DNA of 64,000 nucleotides from JBBCJT01 sp037190665 (GTDB lineage Bacteria; Pseudomonadota; Alphaproteobacteria; Acetobacterales; Acetobacteraceae): the NCBI GenBank assembly GCA_037190665.1, contig JBBCJT010000098.1, positions 8,851 through 72,850 on the forward strand. Reading direction: 5' to 3'. Shown in pieces: positions 17,550 through 26,434 of the stretch. Both the position numbers and the translations under genes were made by a program. The first letter of the stretch is position 1, and every line of letters starts with the position of its first letter. The notes beneath the pieces are model-generated. The model saw nothing but the letters and a program-made list of their open reading frames with translations, had not been told where the DNA came from and did no database searches.

Positions 17550-18391
17550 TTCAGGGCATCACCGGCCCGACAGGGCGCAGCTATGCCCAACGCATGGTCG
17601 CGGGCGGAACTCCCCTCGTCGGCGGCGTCGCACCGGGGCGGCAGGGTGAGAGCGTCGCCGGTGTCCCGGTCTTCGACAATGTCGAGGCCGCCGTTGCCGC
17701 GACACAGGCAGACGCCGTGCTCAGTGTCGTGAGAAGCTCCCTCGCCATGGATGCCGCGCTGGAGGCCTTGACTGCAGGGGTCCGCACCATTGTCGTCTAT
17801 ACGGAGAACGTGCCTCTCCACGATGCCATCCGTATGCGTGCCTATGCGCGAGCGCGCGGGGCCTGCTTGCTCGGACCCAACTCGGCCGGCGTGGTCAGCC
17901 CGGGCAAGGCCAGTCTGGCCGACCTCAACGACGCCAACCTGAGGCCGGGCCGCATCGGCATCGTGTCGAAGAGCGGCACGCTGACCTACGAGGTGATCGA
18001 CGACCTGCAGGCACGTGGCCATGGCGAGAGCAGCGTTGTCTGCCTCGGCGGGGACCCGGTCATTGGCACGACTTACGCCGACGTCCTGCCCCTCTTCGAC
18101 GCCGATGCCGAAACCGACCTCGTGGTCCTGATAGGCGAGCCCGGCGGGCGTCTGGAGTACGATGCGATTGCGGCCATGCGGACGATGAGGAAGCCTGTCG
18201 TCGCCTATATCGCCGCGCAGAACGCACCGCCCGAGAAGCGCATGGGACACGCCGGTGCCATCTATGATCGCGGCGACACGACGGCCGCGGCGAAGCTTGC
18301 CGCCTTCCGTGCCGAGGGCTGTGAAGCGGTGGGACGTGTGACCGAGGTTGCCGCCGCCGTCGACCGGGCCTTGCAGCATGCCATCGCATAG
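17513..18391 (+). CDS. Succinyl-CoA ligase alpha-subunit-like protein
   Basis: 292 residues from TTG 17513, overlapping the beta-like gene. The CoA-binding Rossmann domain opens with ILIQGITGPTGRSYAQRMV. The segments GPNSAGVVSPGK and GIVSKSGTLTYEV are typical of SucD. The phosphohistidine is at H246 in EKRMGHAGAIYDRGDTTAA, the same position as in E. coli SucD, so the enzyme should be active. Together with the preceding gene it forms the two-subunit CoA ligase. The TTG start and long overlap suggest translational coupling and equal subunit supply. The acid substrate cannot be assigned from sequence. Confidence 0.87.
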   Translation: MSIIIDEHNRILIQGITGPTGRSYAQRMVAGGTPLVGGVAPGRQGESVAGVPVFDNVEAAVAATQADAVLSVVRSSLAMDAALEALTAGVRTIVVYTENVPLHDAIRMRAYARARGACLLGPNSAGVVSPGKASLADLNDANLRPGRIGIVSKSGTLTYEVIDDLQARGHGESSVVCLGGDPVIGTTYADVLPLFDADAETDLVVLIGEPGGRLEYDAIAAMRTMRKPVVAYIAAQNAPPEKRMGHAGAIYDRGDTTAAAKLAAFRAEGCEAVGRVTEVAAAVDRALQHAIA

Positions 18392-18420
18392 ACGGAACGC
18401 CGCCTGAGGAAGGAGCGGTC

Positions 18421-18465
18421 ATGACATCGCCGATCCTGCATCGCATCACCAACCTCCGCGGTTGA
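18421..18465 (+). CDS. Possible 14-codon leader ORF
   Basis: ATG 18421, preceded by a near-consensus GGAAGGAG seven bases upstream, encodes MTSPILHRITNLRG and stops at 18463-18465, two bases before the ATG of the oxidase gene. It has the best ribosome binding site in the area. It may be a leader peptide that couples translation to the oxidase, or the stub of a lost gene such as a small oxidase subunit. Confidence 0.3.
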   Translation: MTSPILHRITNLRG

Positions 18466-18467
18466 GC

Positions 18468-19679
18468 ATGAGCGGGATCGACGCCGAGATCGCGATCGTT
18501 GGCGGCGGGTTGATCGGCTGCATGACCGCCTACTATCTGCGAAAGCGTCAGCGCTCCGTCGTCATCCTGGAACACGGCCTGGTCGGAGGCCAGTCAAGCG
18601 GCGTCAGCTTCGGCAGCCTGCGTCTGCAGGGCCAGCATGAGAGCGAACTTCCGCTGGCGTTGGCGGCCCAGACCCTCTGGGAGGGAGTCGAGAACGAACT
18701 CGGAGAGAGCGTCGAGTTTGTCCAGCACGGACATGTCCACCTCGCCCTCAATGCCGAGCACGAGGCGCGCCTTGCAAACAACGTCGCGCAGGGTTGTACC
18801 TTCGGTCTCGGCAACGTCCTGCTCGACCGGACCGAGACGCTTCGCCGCTGGCCGTTCCTCAGCGACAGCGTCGTTGCCTCCTCATGGTCAGCACGGGATG
18901 CGGTGGTGAATCCCCGTCTTGTGGCACCTGCTTTTGCCCGCGCTGCGCGGCGCCTTGGCGCGACGATCCACGAAGGCGTCGAAGTCATCAGTGCCGAACG
19001 CGATGCCGGTCACTTCAGGCTGCACGGCAGGTCAGCAGACGGAAAGCAATTGAGCATCACCGCGGAGGTACTGGTCAACGCCGCCGGGGCCTGGGGAGAC
19101 AGACTTGCAGCAAGATTCGGCGAAGCGATCCCGCTCTTCGCCGCCGGCCCGGCCGAAATGGTCACCGAACCGGTGCCGGCCTTCGTGAACCCTGTGATGC
19201 ACGTCGTCGACGGCAGCGTCCTGTTTCGGCAGACCGCGCGCGGCAATGTCGTGATCGGGGGACATCCGCGCATGAACGTCGATGCCGAGAGCCGTCGCAC
19301 CCGGGTTCCTCCGGACAAGATCCTGACCAACCTCGCACGGCTAGCCGCGATCGCGCCGCATATGCAGGCTTATCATGTCATCCGGAGCTGGACCGGGATC
19401 GAGGGCTATGTGGAGGACATGATGCCCGTACTGGGGCCGAGCAGGACGACAGCGGGGCTCTTCCACGCCTGCGCCTTCAGCGGCCACGGCCTGCAGCTCG
19501 GCCCCGCCGCGGCGATGGCCCTGGCGGACCTTATCACGAAGGGAGCGACGACCATGCCCATCGCCCCTTTCGATATCCGCCGCTTCGGCGCGGTCACAGG
19601 CGCCCGGGCACATTCGCTGGCAGAGGAATTCCACGACGACGTGCAGCGCCGGCGCGTGGAGGGCAATCGGGAAGCCTAG
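18468..19679 (+). CDS. FAD-dependent amino-acid/imino-acid oxidase (DAO family)
   Basis: 403 residues from ATG 18468; a TTG six bases upstream is in frame but less likely. The FAD dinucleotide-binding motif IAIVGGGLIGCMTAYYLRK is at the N-terminus, ending in an acidic residue (VVILEHG). A second family motif is VLVNAAGAWGDRLAARFG. The C-terminal FAD-contacting segment reads ACAFSGHGLQLGPAAAMALADLI. This is the sarcosine-oxidase-beta/glycine-oxidase type, oxidising a secondary or primary amine next to a carboxylate with O2 or an electron carrier. It follows the CoA ligase genes after 76 bases. Its stop codon overlaps that of the convergent acyl-CoA synthetase gene. The substrate is unknown; an amino-acid or opine-derived acid feeding the CoA ligase is a reasonable guess. 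Confidence 0.85.
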   Translation: MSGIDAEIAIVGGGLIGCMTAYYLRKRQRSVVILEHGLVGGQSSGVSFGSLRLQGQHESELPLALAAQTLWEGVENELGESVEFVQHGHVHLALNAEHEARLANNVAQGCTFGLGNVLLDRTETLRRWPFLSDSVVASSWSARDAVVNPRLVAPAFARAARRLGATIHEGVEVISAERDAGHFRLHGRSADGKQLSITAEVLVNAAGAWGDRLAARFGEAIPLFAAGPAEMVTEPVPAFVNPVMHVVDGSVLFRQTARGNVVIGGHPRMNVDAESRRTRVPPDKILTNLARLAAIAPHMQAYHVIRSWTGIEGYVEDMMPVLGPSRTTAGLFHACAFSGHGLQLGPAAAMALADLITKGATTMPIAPFDIRRFGAVTGARAHSLAEEFHDDVQRRRVEGNREA

Positions 19680-21310
19680 ACCCAGTCGCCCACCGCCCGA
19701 TCCCAGCTCCCCGCCCGCAGATCGGCCTTCTCCGCAATGAGGTCGGGCTTCCGGACCTTGCCGCTTGTCGAACGCGGCAGCGGTGTCGACCGATACTCGA
19801 TCAGGCGCGGCAACTTGAACGGTGCGAGGCGCCGGCTGCAATGAGCGATGATCTGCTCGGGCGGCAAGTCGGCGATGCTCCGGCCCTCGCCAAGAACGAC
19901 ATAGGCCTTGACCTCCTCACCGCGCAGCGGATCGGGCACGGGCAGCGCTGCCGCTTCCGCGACGCCGGGAATCGCAAGGAGCGCAGCCTCGACCTCCGTA
20001 GCCGAGATGTTCTCACCCGACCGCCGGATCATCTCCTTGATGCGGCCCTGAATGGTGACGAAGCCATCCGCATCCTGCGCGGCAAGATCGCCGGTGCGGA
20101 ACCAGTCCTCGTGGAAGGCCGCAGCCGTCGCTTCCGGCTTGTTGTAGTAACCGTTGAGGATACCCGGGCCACGGATCAGCAATTCGCCGCTTTCCCCGGC
20201 CGGCAGGGTCCGGCCATCCGCATCGGCGATACGGGCTTCCCGAAACGGGCCGGCAATGCCGCAGGAGCCCGAGCCAACCATCTCCACGGCCTCGATCGGC
20301 ATGATCAGGCCCACGCCGATCTCGGTCATGCCGAAGGCCGCGCGCGCAGGGAAACGGAAGCGGCGTTCGAGTTCCGCGTGCAGCTCCGCTCGATGGATGG
20401 CAAGGTTGCCGCGGATCAGATGCAACTCCGCATCCTCCGGCTGTGATGGCACCTGCGTCATCACATCCATCGGGAACCAGCAGAACTCGATCTCGTATCG
20501 TCGCAACCATTCCGTGAAGCGCGTCAGGCTGAGATAGGGTGCGACATAGAGCGTGGCCCTCTGGAAGAAGGCCATGAGCATCAGCCATTGCGGCGTCATG
20601 TAGAAGAACGGGTTTGGCGACAGTATCCGGCTGTAGCGAAGGCCGTCGCATTCGGCATAGGCCTTGGCGCATGTGAGCCAGTAGCGCTGGGTGAGCAGAC
20701 ACCCCTTCGGCCAACCCGTCGTGCCGGAGGTATACTGGATGTTCAGAAGGCTATCGAGGTCCGGCACGGTTGCCGGCTCGAACGAAGCGTCGGAGCGACC
20801 GACCAGATCCCGCCACGACAAGCTGCGACCGCCAGCCGCTTCGTCGACCACGATCGTGGTAAGGGCCGGGGTGGGTGCCGGCAGGTTGCCCAGCAGGCCT
20901 GTGAACTCGCGATGGATCACGAGATGGCTGGCGTCGCTGTCCGTCAGCAGATACTGCAGCTCATGCTCGGTATAGCGGACGTTGACCGGCACCATGACGG
21001 CACCGATCGCGGCGAGCGCCAGCCAGGTGATCGGCATCTCCGGCACGTTCGGCAGCATGACGGCGACATGGCTGCCGTGGACCACCCCGATGGATGAGAG
21101 ACCGTTGGCGAGCCGCCGCACAGTCTCGAGCAATCCGGCATAGGACAGCTCCCTGCCCGTCTCGATGAAGTGCACGGCAAGCACATCCGGAGCGGCCGCC
21201 GCAGCCGTCTCGAGCAGCGCCATGACGTTGTGTGGGAGAGGCTCCTGTTCGATCCGGCGATAACGCGCGCGAGCAGACGGCAACCATGCGAAATTCCTGC
21301 TCACCGCCAT
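19676..21310 (-). CDS. Acyl-CoA synthetase (AMP-forming, ANL superfamily)
   Basis: About 544 residues from ATG 21310 (Met24 of the longest frame), preceded by AAGGG. The P-loop-like motif YTSGTTGWPKGCLL, the A5-type segment AAFGMTEIGVG, WFRTGDLAAQDADGFVTIQGR (ribose-binding Asp and hinge) and the catalytic Lys near the C-terminus in PRSTSGKVRKPDL are all present. It activates a carboxylic acid through the acyl-adenylate. It is the only minus-strand gene inside the plus-strand catabolic block; it begins 154 bases from the Rossmann dehydrogenase gene at 21464, and a shared divergent promoter region is likely. The chain length or ring nature of the acid is not readable. Confidence 0.92.
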   Translation of the reverse strand: MAVSRNFAWLPSARARYRRIEQEPLPHNVMALLETAAAAAPDVLAVHFIETGRELSYAGLLETVRRLANGLSSIGVVHGSHVAVMLPNVPEMPITWLALAAIGAVMVPVNVRYTEHELQYLLTDSDASHLVIHREFTGLLGNLPAPTPALTTIVVDEAAGGRSLSWRDLVGRSDASFEPATVPDLDSLLNIQYTSGTTGWPKGCLLTQRYWLTCAKAYAECDGLRYSRILSPNPFFYMTPQWLMLMAFFQRATLYVAPYLSLTRFTEWLRRYEIEFCWFPMDVMTQVPSQPEDAELHLIRGNLAIHRAELHAELERRFRFPARAAFGMTEIGVGLIMPIEAVEMVGSGSCGIAGPFREARIADADGRTLPAGESGELLIRGPGILNGYYNKPEATAAAFHEDWFRTGDLAAQDADGFVTIQGRIKEMIRRSGENISATEVEAALLAIPGVAEAAALPVPDPLRGEEVKAYVVLGEGRSIADLPPEQIIAHCSRRLAPFKLPRLIEYRSTPLPRSTSGKVRKPDLIAEKADLRAGSWDRAVGDWV

Positions 21311-21463
21311 CACCCTTACGCCTGGTCGCCGGGCGCGCGACGTGCGGCACGGCTGACGTCGCTTCCGAGCATGCGACACGGGTGTGCCGTGTCAACCGCC
21401 GCACTGCCGTGCAATACTCCTGAGGTCGGCGCGTCCGGGCGGATAGTGAATGGGGGTGAAGCC

Positions 21464-22549
21464 ATGGGATCAACGGCCGATATCGTGATCTGCGGCACAG
21501 GAAGCTTCGCCGCCCGCATCCTGTTCGACCTCGCCGCGACAGCCCCCGCTGGCCTGTCGGTTGCAATCGTCGGACGCAATCAGACCAGGCTCGACTGGTT
21601 GCGGACGGCAGGCCGGGCGCGCGCGGCGATGTTCGGCACCGGTCTGCGCATCAACGATCATCAGCTCGATCAGCTATCGACCGAGGCAGTGGCCGGATTG
21701 CTGGCAGAGCTCGATCCACGTGTCGTCGCCAACACGGCCTCCGTTCAGGGCGGCCGCAACGTCACGGACAGGCCCGATCCGTGGACGAAGCTCGTGCAGG
21801 AAGCCGGGCTCGGCATCACCGCCCTGCTGCAGGCCCGGATCTCCCTCGACATCGCCGCGGCCGTTGCCGCGGCCACACCGACCGCCGCTTTCGTCAATTG
21901 CTGCTATCCCGACGTCGTCAATCCGATGATCGCCAGTGCCGGCCACCCGATCACCTGCGGCATCGGCAATATCGCGATCCTGGCCCATGCTTTCGCCGGG
22001 GAACTCGGCCCCGGTTGCGGCCGTCTGAAGATGCTCGCGCAACACGCCGCGCTCTCGGCCTTCCGCCGCCCCGCCGTGCAGCGCCGTGGGCAGGCGCCGC
22101 TGCGCCTATGGATCGATGGAGACGAGATCGCCGACGTCTTCGAACGTTTCGCAGCGGTGAAGCTTGCGCCGGAACCCGTCATCGATATTTCCGGGGCTTC
22201 GGGTGTCCCGCTCTTTGTCGCCATGGCGCAGGGGCGGGACTGGAGCGGGCACGTGCCCGGACCGAACGGGCTTTCCGGCGGGTATCCGGTTTCCCTGCGC
22301 GGCGGGAAGCTCTCACTCGACCTCCCCGCGGGACTGACGCCGGATGAGGCCATCAGGTGGAACGTCGCCTTCGAAGAGGCAAATGGCGTGGTCGTCGGGC
22401 GGGATGGCATGGTGCGCTATACCGGGCGTGTCGAAGCGGCCCTTCGTACTGTCAGCCCTGAGCTCGCCACGGGCTTCGTCATGTCGGACTTCATGGCGGC
22501 GTACGAGGCCTTGCTGGAACTCCGCATACGCCTGCGTGAGGCCGCATGA
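21464..22549 (+). CDS. NAD(P)-binding Rossmann-fold oxidoreductase, family uncertain
   Basis: 361 residues from ATG 21464, preceded by GGGGTGAAG. The N-terminus is a nucleotide-binding beta-alpha-beta unit (IVICGTGSFAARILFDLA, then VAIVGRN) of the malate/lactate- or saccharopine-dehydrogenase type. A segment near residue 140 (AAFVNCCYPDVVNPMIASAG) sits where malate dehydrogenases have their N-P-V-D loop, followed by CGIGNIAILAHAFAGEL. The C-terminal part (GYPVSLRGGKLSLDLP, ATGFVMSDFMAAYEALLEL) looks like a closing substrate domain. I cannot name the family with certainty. Its place between the acyl-CoA synthetase and a second crotonase suggests oxidation of a hydroxy acid or an opine-like imino compound in the same pathway. 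Confidence 0.7.
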   Translation: MGSTADIVICGTGSFAARILFDLAATAPAGLSVAIVGRNQTRLDWLRTAGRARAAMFGTGLRINDHQLDQLSTEAVAGLLAELDPRVVANTASVQGGRNVTDRPDPWTKLVQEAGLGITALLQARISLDIAAAVAAATPTAAFVNCCYPDVVNPMIASAGHPITCGIGNIAILAHAFAGELGPGCGRLKMLAQHAALSAFRRPAVQRRGQAPLRLWIDGDEIADVFERFAAVKLAPEPVIDISGASGVPLFVAMAQGRDWSGHVPGPNGLSGGYPVSLRGGKLSLDLPAGLTPDEAIRWNVAFEEANGVVVGRDGMVRYTGRVEAALRTVSPELATGFVMSDFMAAYEALLELRIRLREAA

Positions 22550-22582
22550 AATTCCTTCGCCCTGGCATTTCCGACGGCTCAA

Positions 22583-22606
22583 ATCGGTTTGACAAATACG
22601 ACCGAT
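22583..22606. promoter_or_regulatory. Inverted repeat around a TTGACA box
   Basis: ATCGGT (22583-22588) and ACCGAT (22601-22606) form a six-base inverted repeat flanking TTGACA at 22589-22594. It lies 150 bases before the second crotonase gene and may be its promoter with an operator. No good -10 is seen at the standard distance. Confidence 0.3.
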
Positions 22607-22756
22607 CTCTTCACGCTCCGAACTGAAGTATCTTATAGCGATAACGCTGCTCGGATGGGTTGCTGAAGAGGCACTTGTAGGCGGGAAAGGGTATCGCCGG
22701 CCGGGGTCCGATCCGTGCTCGGCCGCGGGTACCACCCAGACCCAAGGGGAGGCACC

Positions 22757-23557
22757 GTGCCAGGCGACGCGCGAACCGACCGTGTCCGGTACGAATGCCG
22801 CGACCGAATAGCGACGATCACGCTTGCCCGGCCGGAGAAGCTGAACGCGTTCGACGACGCGATGGTGATGCATCTTGCCGAGATACTTCACCAGTTCGAT
22901 GTCGATCCCGAAGCCGACGTCGCCGTGCTCTGCGGTGAAGGGCGCGCTTTCTGCAGCGGCGCCGACGTGCGCCAGCGCCAGTTGCGCACCGAGGCCGAGC
23001 TGAAGAAGCTCGGCGGGCCGCAAGGTTGGGGCGCGCACAGCGCCGATCTCTTCACCCGGGCCATCAACTGGAAGCCGATCATCACCGCGCCGCACGGCTT
23101 CGCGGTCGGGCTGGGTCTTGCCATCGTGCTGGAGAGCGACGTCATCGTCGCCGAGGCGGGCACCAGATTCCAGGTGGCCGAAACGCTGCGCGGGTTGGCC
23201 GGCTCGCGTCACTGGACCTTGCTTGCCTATCGTGGCCTGCGCTCGTTCGCGACCGAGGTGACACTCACCGGCCGTTTCTTTACGGCCGAGGAGGCGCAGG
23301 TGGCCGGCGTCGTCGATCGGGTCGCCCCCCACGGACAGCACCTCGAGCAGGCATATGAGATGGCGCGGGCCATCGCAGCCAACCCGCCTCTCAGCGTCCG
23401 GGCGACGGTACGCACGCGGCGCTGGTACATGGATCAGGCCGAGCGCGAGGCCTATCTGCAAACCATCCCGCTGAAGCTGCACCTGACCGAGGACTTCAGG
23501 GAAAGCGCGCGTGCCTTCGCGGAAAAGCGGAGGGCGGGCCCGTTCAAGGGCCAGTGA
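22757..23557 (+). CDS. Enoyl-CoA hydratase (crotonase family)
   Basis: 266 residues from GTG 22757, which has AAGGGGAGG seven bases upstream; the longer frame from 22715 lacks such a site. The core starts VRYECRDRIATITLARPEKLNAF. The oxyanion segments are FCSGADV and GFAVGLGLAIVLESDVIVA. Both acidic catalytic residues expected of a hydratase appear to be present: the Glu in FQVAETLRGLAG and the Glu in FATEVTLTGRFFTAEEA. It may be the true hydratase of the pathway, while the crotonase at 15480 does a different step. Seventy-five bases separate it from the ABC importer genes downstream. Confidence 0.9.
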   Translation: MPGDARTDRVRYECRDRIATITLARPEKLNAFDDAMVMHLAEILHQFDVDPEADVAVLCGEGRAFCSGADVRQRQLRTEAELKKLGGPQGWGAHSADLFTRAINWKPIITAPHGFAVGLGLAIVLESDVIVAEAGTRFQVAETLRGLAGSRHWTLLAYRGLRSFATEVTLTGRFFTAEEAQVAGVVDRVAPHGQHLEQAYEMARAIAANPPLSVRATVRTRRWYMDQAEREAYLQTIPLKLHLTEDFRESARAFAEKRRAGPFKGQ

Positions 23558-23632
23558 CGGCGCGCGGGAACGTCATCGGATACGGGAGACCAGACAGCAC
23601 ACGTCAATAACAACAGGGGAAAGGACACACCG

Positions 23633-24682
23633 ATGAAGACGAAGCTTCCGACACTGTCCATGTCGACCCGCAGGTCTCTGCTGCAAGCGGGTGCGGTCGT
23701 CGCAGGAGCAGCGCCGTTCTTGCGCATTCCGGCGAGTCTCGCTGCAAGCGATCCGCAGATGATCGAAGCCGCGAAGAAGGAGGGAGCGGTCAGCCTCTAC
23801 AGCTCGGCCTCGACCGGCCCCTCCAACGCCATCGCCGAGGCCTTCAAGAGGAAGTACGGCGTCAACGTTACCGTCTATCGAGCCGGCTCCTCCGATGTCG
23901 TCACGCGCGTGCGCAGCGAAGAGGGTGCGAACCGACCCCAGGCTGATGTCCTGATCATCGAGGAGCCCGGACTCAGCCTGCTGGTGCCCTTTCTGGCGAG
24001 TTTCGATCCGCCGGAGCGCGCGGCCATCCCCGCCGAATACAAGACGCCTGTGCATACGCTGATCCGGATGTACATGTCGCAGATCGGCTGGAACACGAAC
24101 GTCGTCAAAGCCGACATCGCCCCCAAAGACTGGAAGGATCTGCTGAACCCGAGATGGAAGGGCCGTTTCGGTTCGCTCGATCCGCATATCACGGCGACGA
24201 CGCTCGCGTGGCAGGTCATGGTCAACAGACTGTACGGGCCGGACTTCCTGCAACAGTTCGGCGCCAATCAGCCCAAGCTCTATGCCAGCACCAATGCCAT
24301 GTCGCAGGCGATCGTCTCGGGCGAGATCGACCTCGGTGTGACGAACTCCTTCGGCGTCATCCAGATGGCCGAAACCGGCGCGCCGATGGCCGGCATCACG
24401 CCGAAGGACACCGTTCTGTTCGGCGGCAACGTCGGCGTCTTCGCCAAGGCACCGCATCCGAATGCCGCGCGGCTGTTCTGCGACTTCGCCTGCTCGGCGG
24501 AAGGCCAGACGGTCATCAACGTCGCGGGTGCCACGATCCCGACCCACCCCCAGGCATCGGCGCCACAGGCCGGCAATCTCGCCGAGCTGAGCAGGATCCA
24601 CAACTTCAGCCAGCCGGACTACAAGCAGATCATCGCTGACACGCCGCGGCTGCTCGCCGAGTGGGAGAAGTACGTCAAGTGA
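23633..24682 (+). CDS. ABC transporter periplasmic binding protein, Fe3+/polyamine-type fold
   Basis: 349 residues with a twin-arginine signal (STRRSLLQAGAVVAGAAPFL). The mature part is a class-II periplasmic binding protein like AfuA/FbpA or PotD: VSLYSSASTGPSNAIAEAFKRK, DVLIIEEP, IGWNTNVVKADIAPKDWKDLL, GRFGSLDPHITATTLAW, and VFAKAPHPNAARLF near the C-terminus. The paired tyrosines that hold iron in FbpA proteins are not obvious, so an organic anion or amine is more likely than iron. It is followed by a fused permease (GTGA overlap) and an ATPase, forming a complete importer. It lies directly after the catabolic genes, and the imported solute is probably the substrate of that pathway. Confidence 0.88.
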   Translation: MKTKLPTLSMSTRRSLLQAGAVVAGAAPFLRIPASLAASDPQMIEAAKKEGAVSLYSSASTGPSNAIAEAFKRKYGVNVTVYRAGSSDVVTRVRSEEGANRPQADVLIIEEPGLSLLVPFLASFDPPERAAIPAEYKTPVHTLIRMYMSQIGWNTNVVKADIAPKDWKDLLNPRWKGRFGSLDPHITATTLAWQVMVNRLYGPDFLQQFGANQPKLYASTNAMSQAIVSGEIDLGVTNSFGVIQMAETGAPMAGITPKDTVLFGGNVGVFAKAPHPNAARLFCDFACSAEGQTVINVAGATIPTHPQASAPQAGNLAELSRIHNFSQPDYKQIIADTPRLLAEWEKYVK

Positions 24683-26400
24683 CTGCTTCCAGCCGGGCGG
24701 CGGCCGCCGGACCACAAGTCGGCCGCCGCTCGCTCGGCTGGGAGCACGCGCTGTTCTCCACCATCGCCGCTGCGGCGGTCGTCATGGTCAGCTATCCCGT
24801 CCTGCTCGTGTTCCTGCGCAGCGTATCGACGGAGGACATCGGCAGCCCGCTGACGCTCGAATGGCTGCAGGCTCTGGCTGACTCGGGTCGAAGCCGCGAA
24901 GCACTGGTCAACACGGCGATCTACACCGTCGGTTCCTCGACGCTCGCCATGGTGCTCGGCGTCGGCCTTTCCTTCCTGTCGACACGGACCGACATCCCGG
25001 GCAGCCGGCTGCTCGGCCTGATGGCCGTGCTGCCGATCCTGGTGCCGCCCTTCATCCTGGTGGTGGGATGGGTCGCTCTCGCGGACCCCAATGCCGGACT
25101 GATCAACATCGCGGCGTCGGCCGTGCTGGGTGGGCGTACCGTCGCCGTCAACATCAATACCATGGCTGGCCTGATCTGGATGACGGGGCTGTTTCTGACC
25201 CCCTATGTCTATCTGCTGGTTTCGGCGGGTTTCAGGAACAGCGATCCGGCCATGGAAGAGGCGGCGCGGGTCTGCGGCGCGAGCCGGCTGCGCCTGCTGA
25301 TGACCGTCATCCTTCCCGTGCAGCGGCCGGCCCTGCTCGCAGCGCTCCTGCTGGTCGTGATCATGAGCGCGGGCGACTTCATCATCCCGTCGACTGTCGG
25401 TCTCAAGGCGCGCATCTACATGCTGCCGAGCCTGATCTGGCAGAACTCGAGCTCGTTCCCCACCCGCCCCGGCCTTGCGGCGGCGCAGTCGCTGGTGCTC
25501 GTGGTGATCGGTCTCGTTTGCATCTATTTCCAGCGCCGCGCCCTGGGGCGCGGGGGCAGATACACGCTGCTCGGCGGAAAGGGCGCCGGCGCGAGCCTCT
25601 TTCCACTAGGCCCTCTCCGCTATCCCCTCGCCGCTATCGCCCTCGTCTTCACCCTGTGCTCATCGGTGCTGCCGATCCTGTCCGTCAGCGCCATGGCCTT
25701 CATGCGCTTCTGGGCGCCATACGCCATGAAGCCGGAGAATCTTACGCTCCGGAACTTCAGATACATGCTGTTCGAATACCCGCAGGTCTGGCCGTCCGCG
25801 CAGCACAGCCTGCTGCTTGGCACGCTGGGCGCGACGCTCTGTATCCTGCTCGCCATCACGCTCGCCTGGTATGTCATCCGTATGCAGGGACGCTTTTCGC
25901 GCCTCGTCGAGTACGCGATGGTCATTCCACTCGGCGTACCCGGGATCGCACTCGGTGTCGGTATCCTGAGCCTGTGGATCCTCGTGCCCGGCGGGATCTA
26001 CGGCACGCTCTGGATCCTGCTTCTCGCCTACGTCACCGCGCATATCCCGGTCGCAATCCAGTTTGTCAGCAGCGCGATACATCGCATCCATACCGATCTT
26101 GAGGATGCCTCCCGGATCTCCGGCCGCTCCCTGCTCGGGACTCTCCGCCGGATCAACCTGCCGCTGATGCGCCCGGCGCTGATCGGCGCCTGGCTACTGA
26201 TCTATGTGGTCATTCTCAGGGAGATCTCGCTCGTTATCCTGCTGTACAATCCGAACACCATCGTTCTCTCCGTCGGGCTGATGGATGTCTGGGGCAGCGG
26301 CTTCTATCCGGAGCTGGCGGTCTACTCCCTTCTCCTCATGGTGCTCGGCCTGATCCCGGTGATGTTGCTGTTCCGGTTTGCCAAATTCAGTGCCGAATAG
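24679..26400 (+). CDS. ABC transporter permease, two fused BPD-type domains
   Basis: About 573 residues from GTG 24679, whose GTGA overlaps the stop of the binding-protein gene; GGAGAAG lies just upstream. Two homologous halves of about six membrane helices each are fused. Each has the cytoplasmic EAA loop that docks the ATPase: MEEAARVCGASRLRLLMTVILP near residue 210, and LEDASRISGRSLLGTLRRINLP near 480. This FbpB-like fusion means one polypeptide supplies both membrane halves of the importer. Confidence 0.92.
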   Translation: MTASSRAAAAGPQVGRRSLGWEHALFSTIAAAAVVMVSYPVLLVFLRSVSTEDIGSPLTLEWLQALADSGRSREALVNTAIYTVGSSTLAMVLGVGLSFLSTRTDIPGSRLLGLMAVLPILVPPFILVVGWVALADPNAGLINIAASAVLGGRTVAVNINTMAGLIWMTGLFLTPYVYLLVSAGFRNSDPAMEEAARVCGASRLRLLMTVILPVQRPALLAALLLVVIMSAGDFIIPSTVGLKARIYMLPSLIWQNSSSFPTRPGLAAAQSLVLVVIGLVCIYFQRRALGRGGRYTLLGGKGAGASLFPLGPLRYPLAAIALVFTLCSSVLPILSVSAMAFMRFWAPYAMKPENLTLRNFRYMLFEYPQVWPSAQHSLLLGTLGATLCILLAITLAWYVIRMQGRFSRLVEYAMVIPLGVPGIALGVGILSLWILVPGGIYGTLWILLLAYVTAHIPVAIQFVSSAIHRIHTDLEDASRISGRSLLGTLRRINLPLMRPALIGAWLLIYVVILREISLVILLYNPNTIVLSVGLMDVWGSGFYPELAVYSLLLMVLGLIPVMLLFRFAKFSAE

Positions 26401-26434
26401 CAGCGCGGATTCTCGGAGTGCTGATCTGCAGAAC

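Noticed and set aside
15480..18391. Housekeeping sucCD of the TCA cycle
   Set aside because: The pair is preceded by a crotonase under an IclR regulator, and no other TCA gene is linked; sequence is SucCD-like but the setting is catabolic.
18794..20446. 550-codon open frame on plus
   Set aside because: Spans two convergent real genes in the wrong frame; composition of a shadow.
23633..24682. Ferric-iron binding protein
   Set aside because: The fold group matches, but the paired iron-binding tyrosines are not evident and the neighbours are carbon-catabolic genes.
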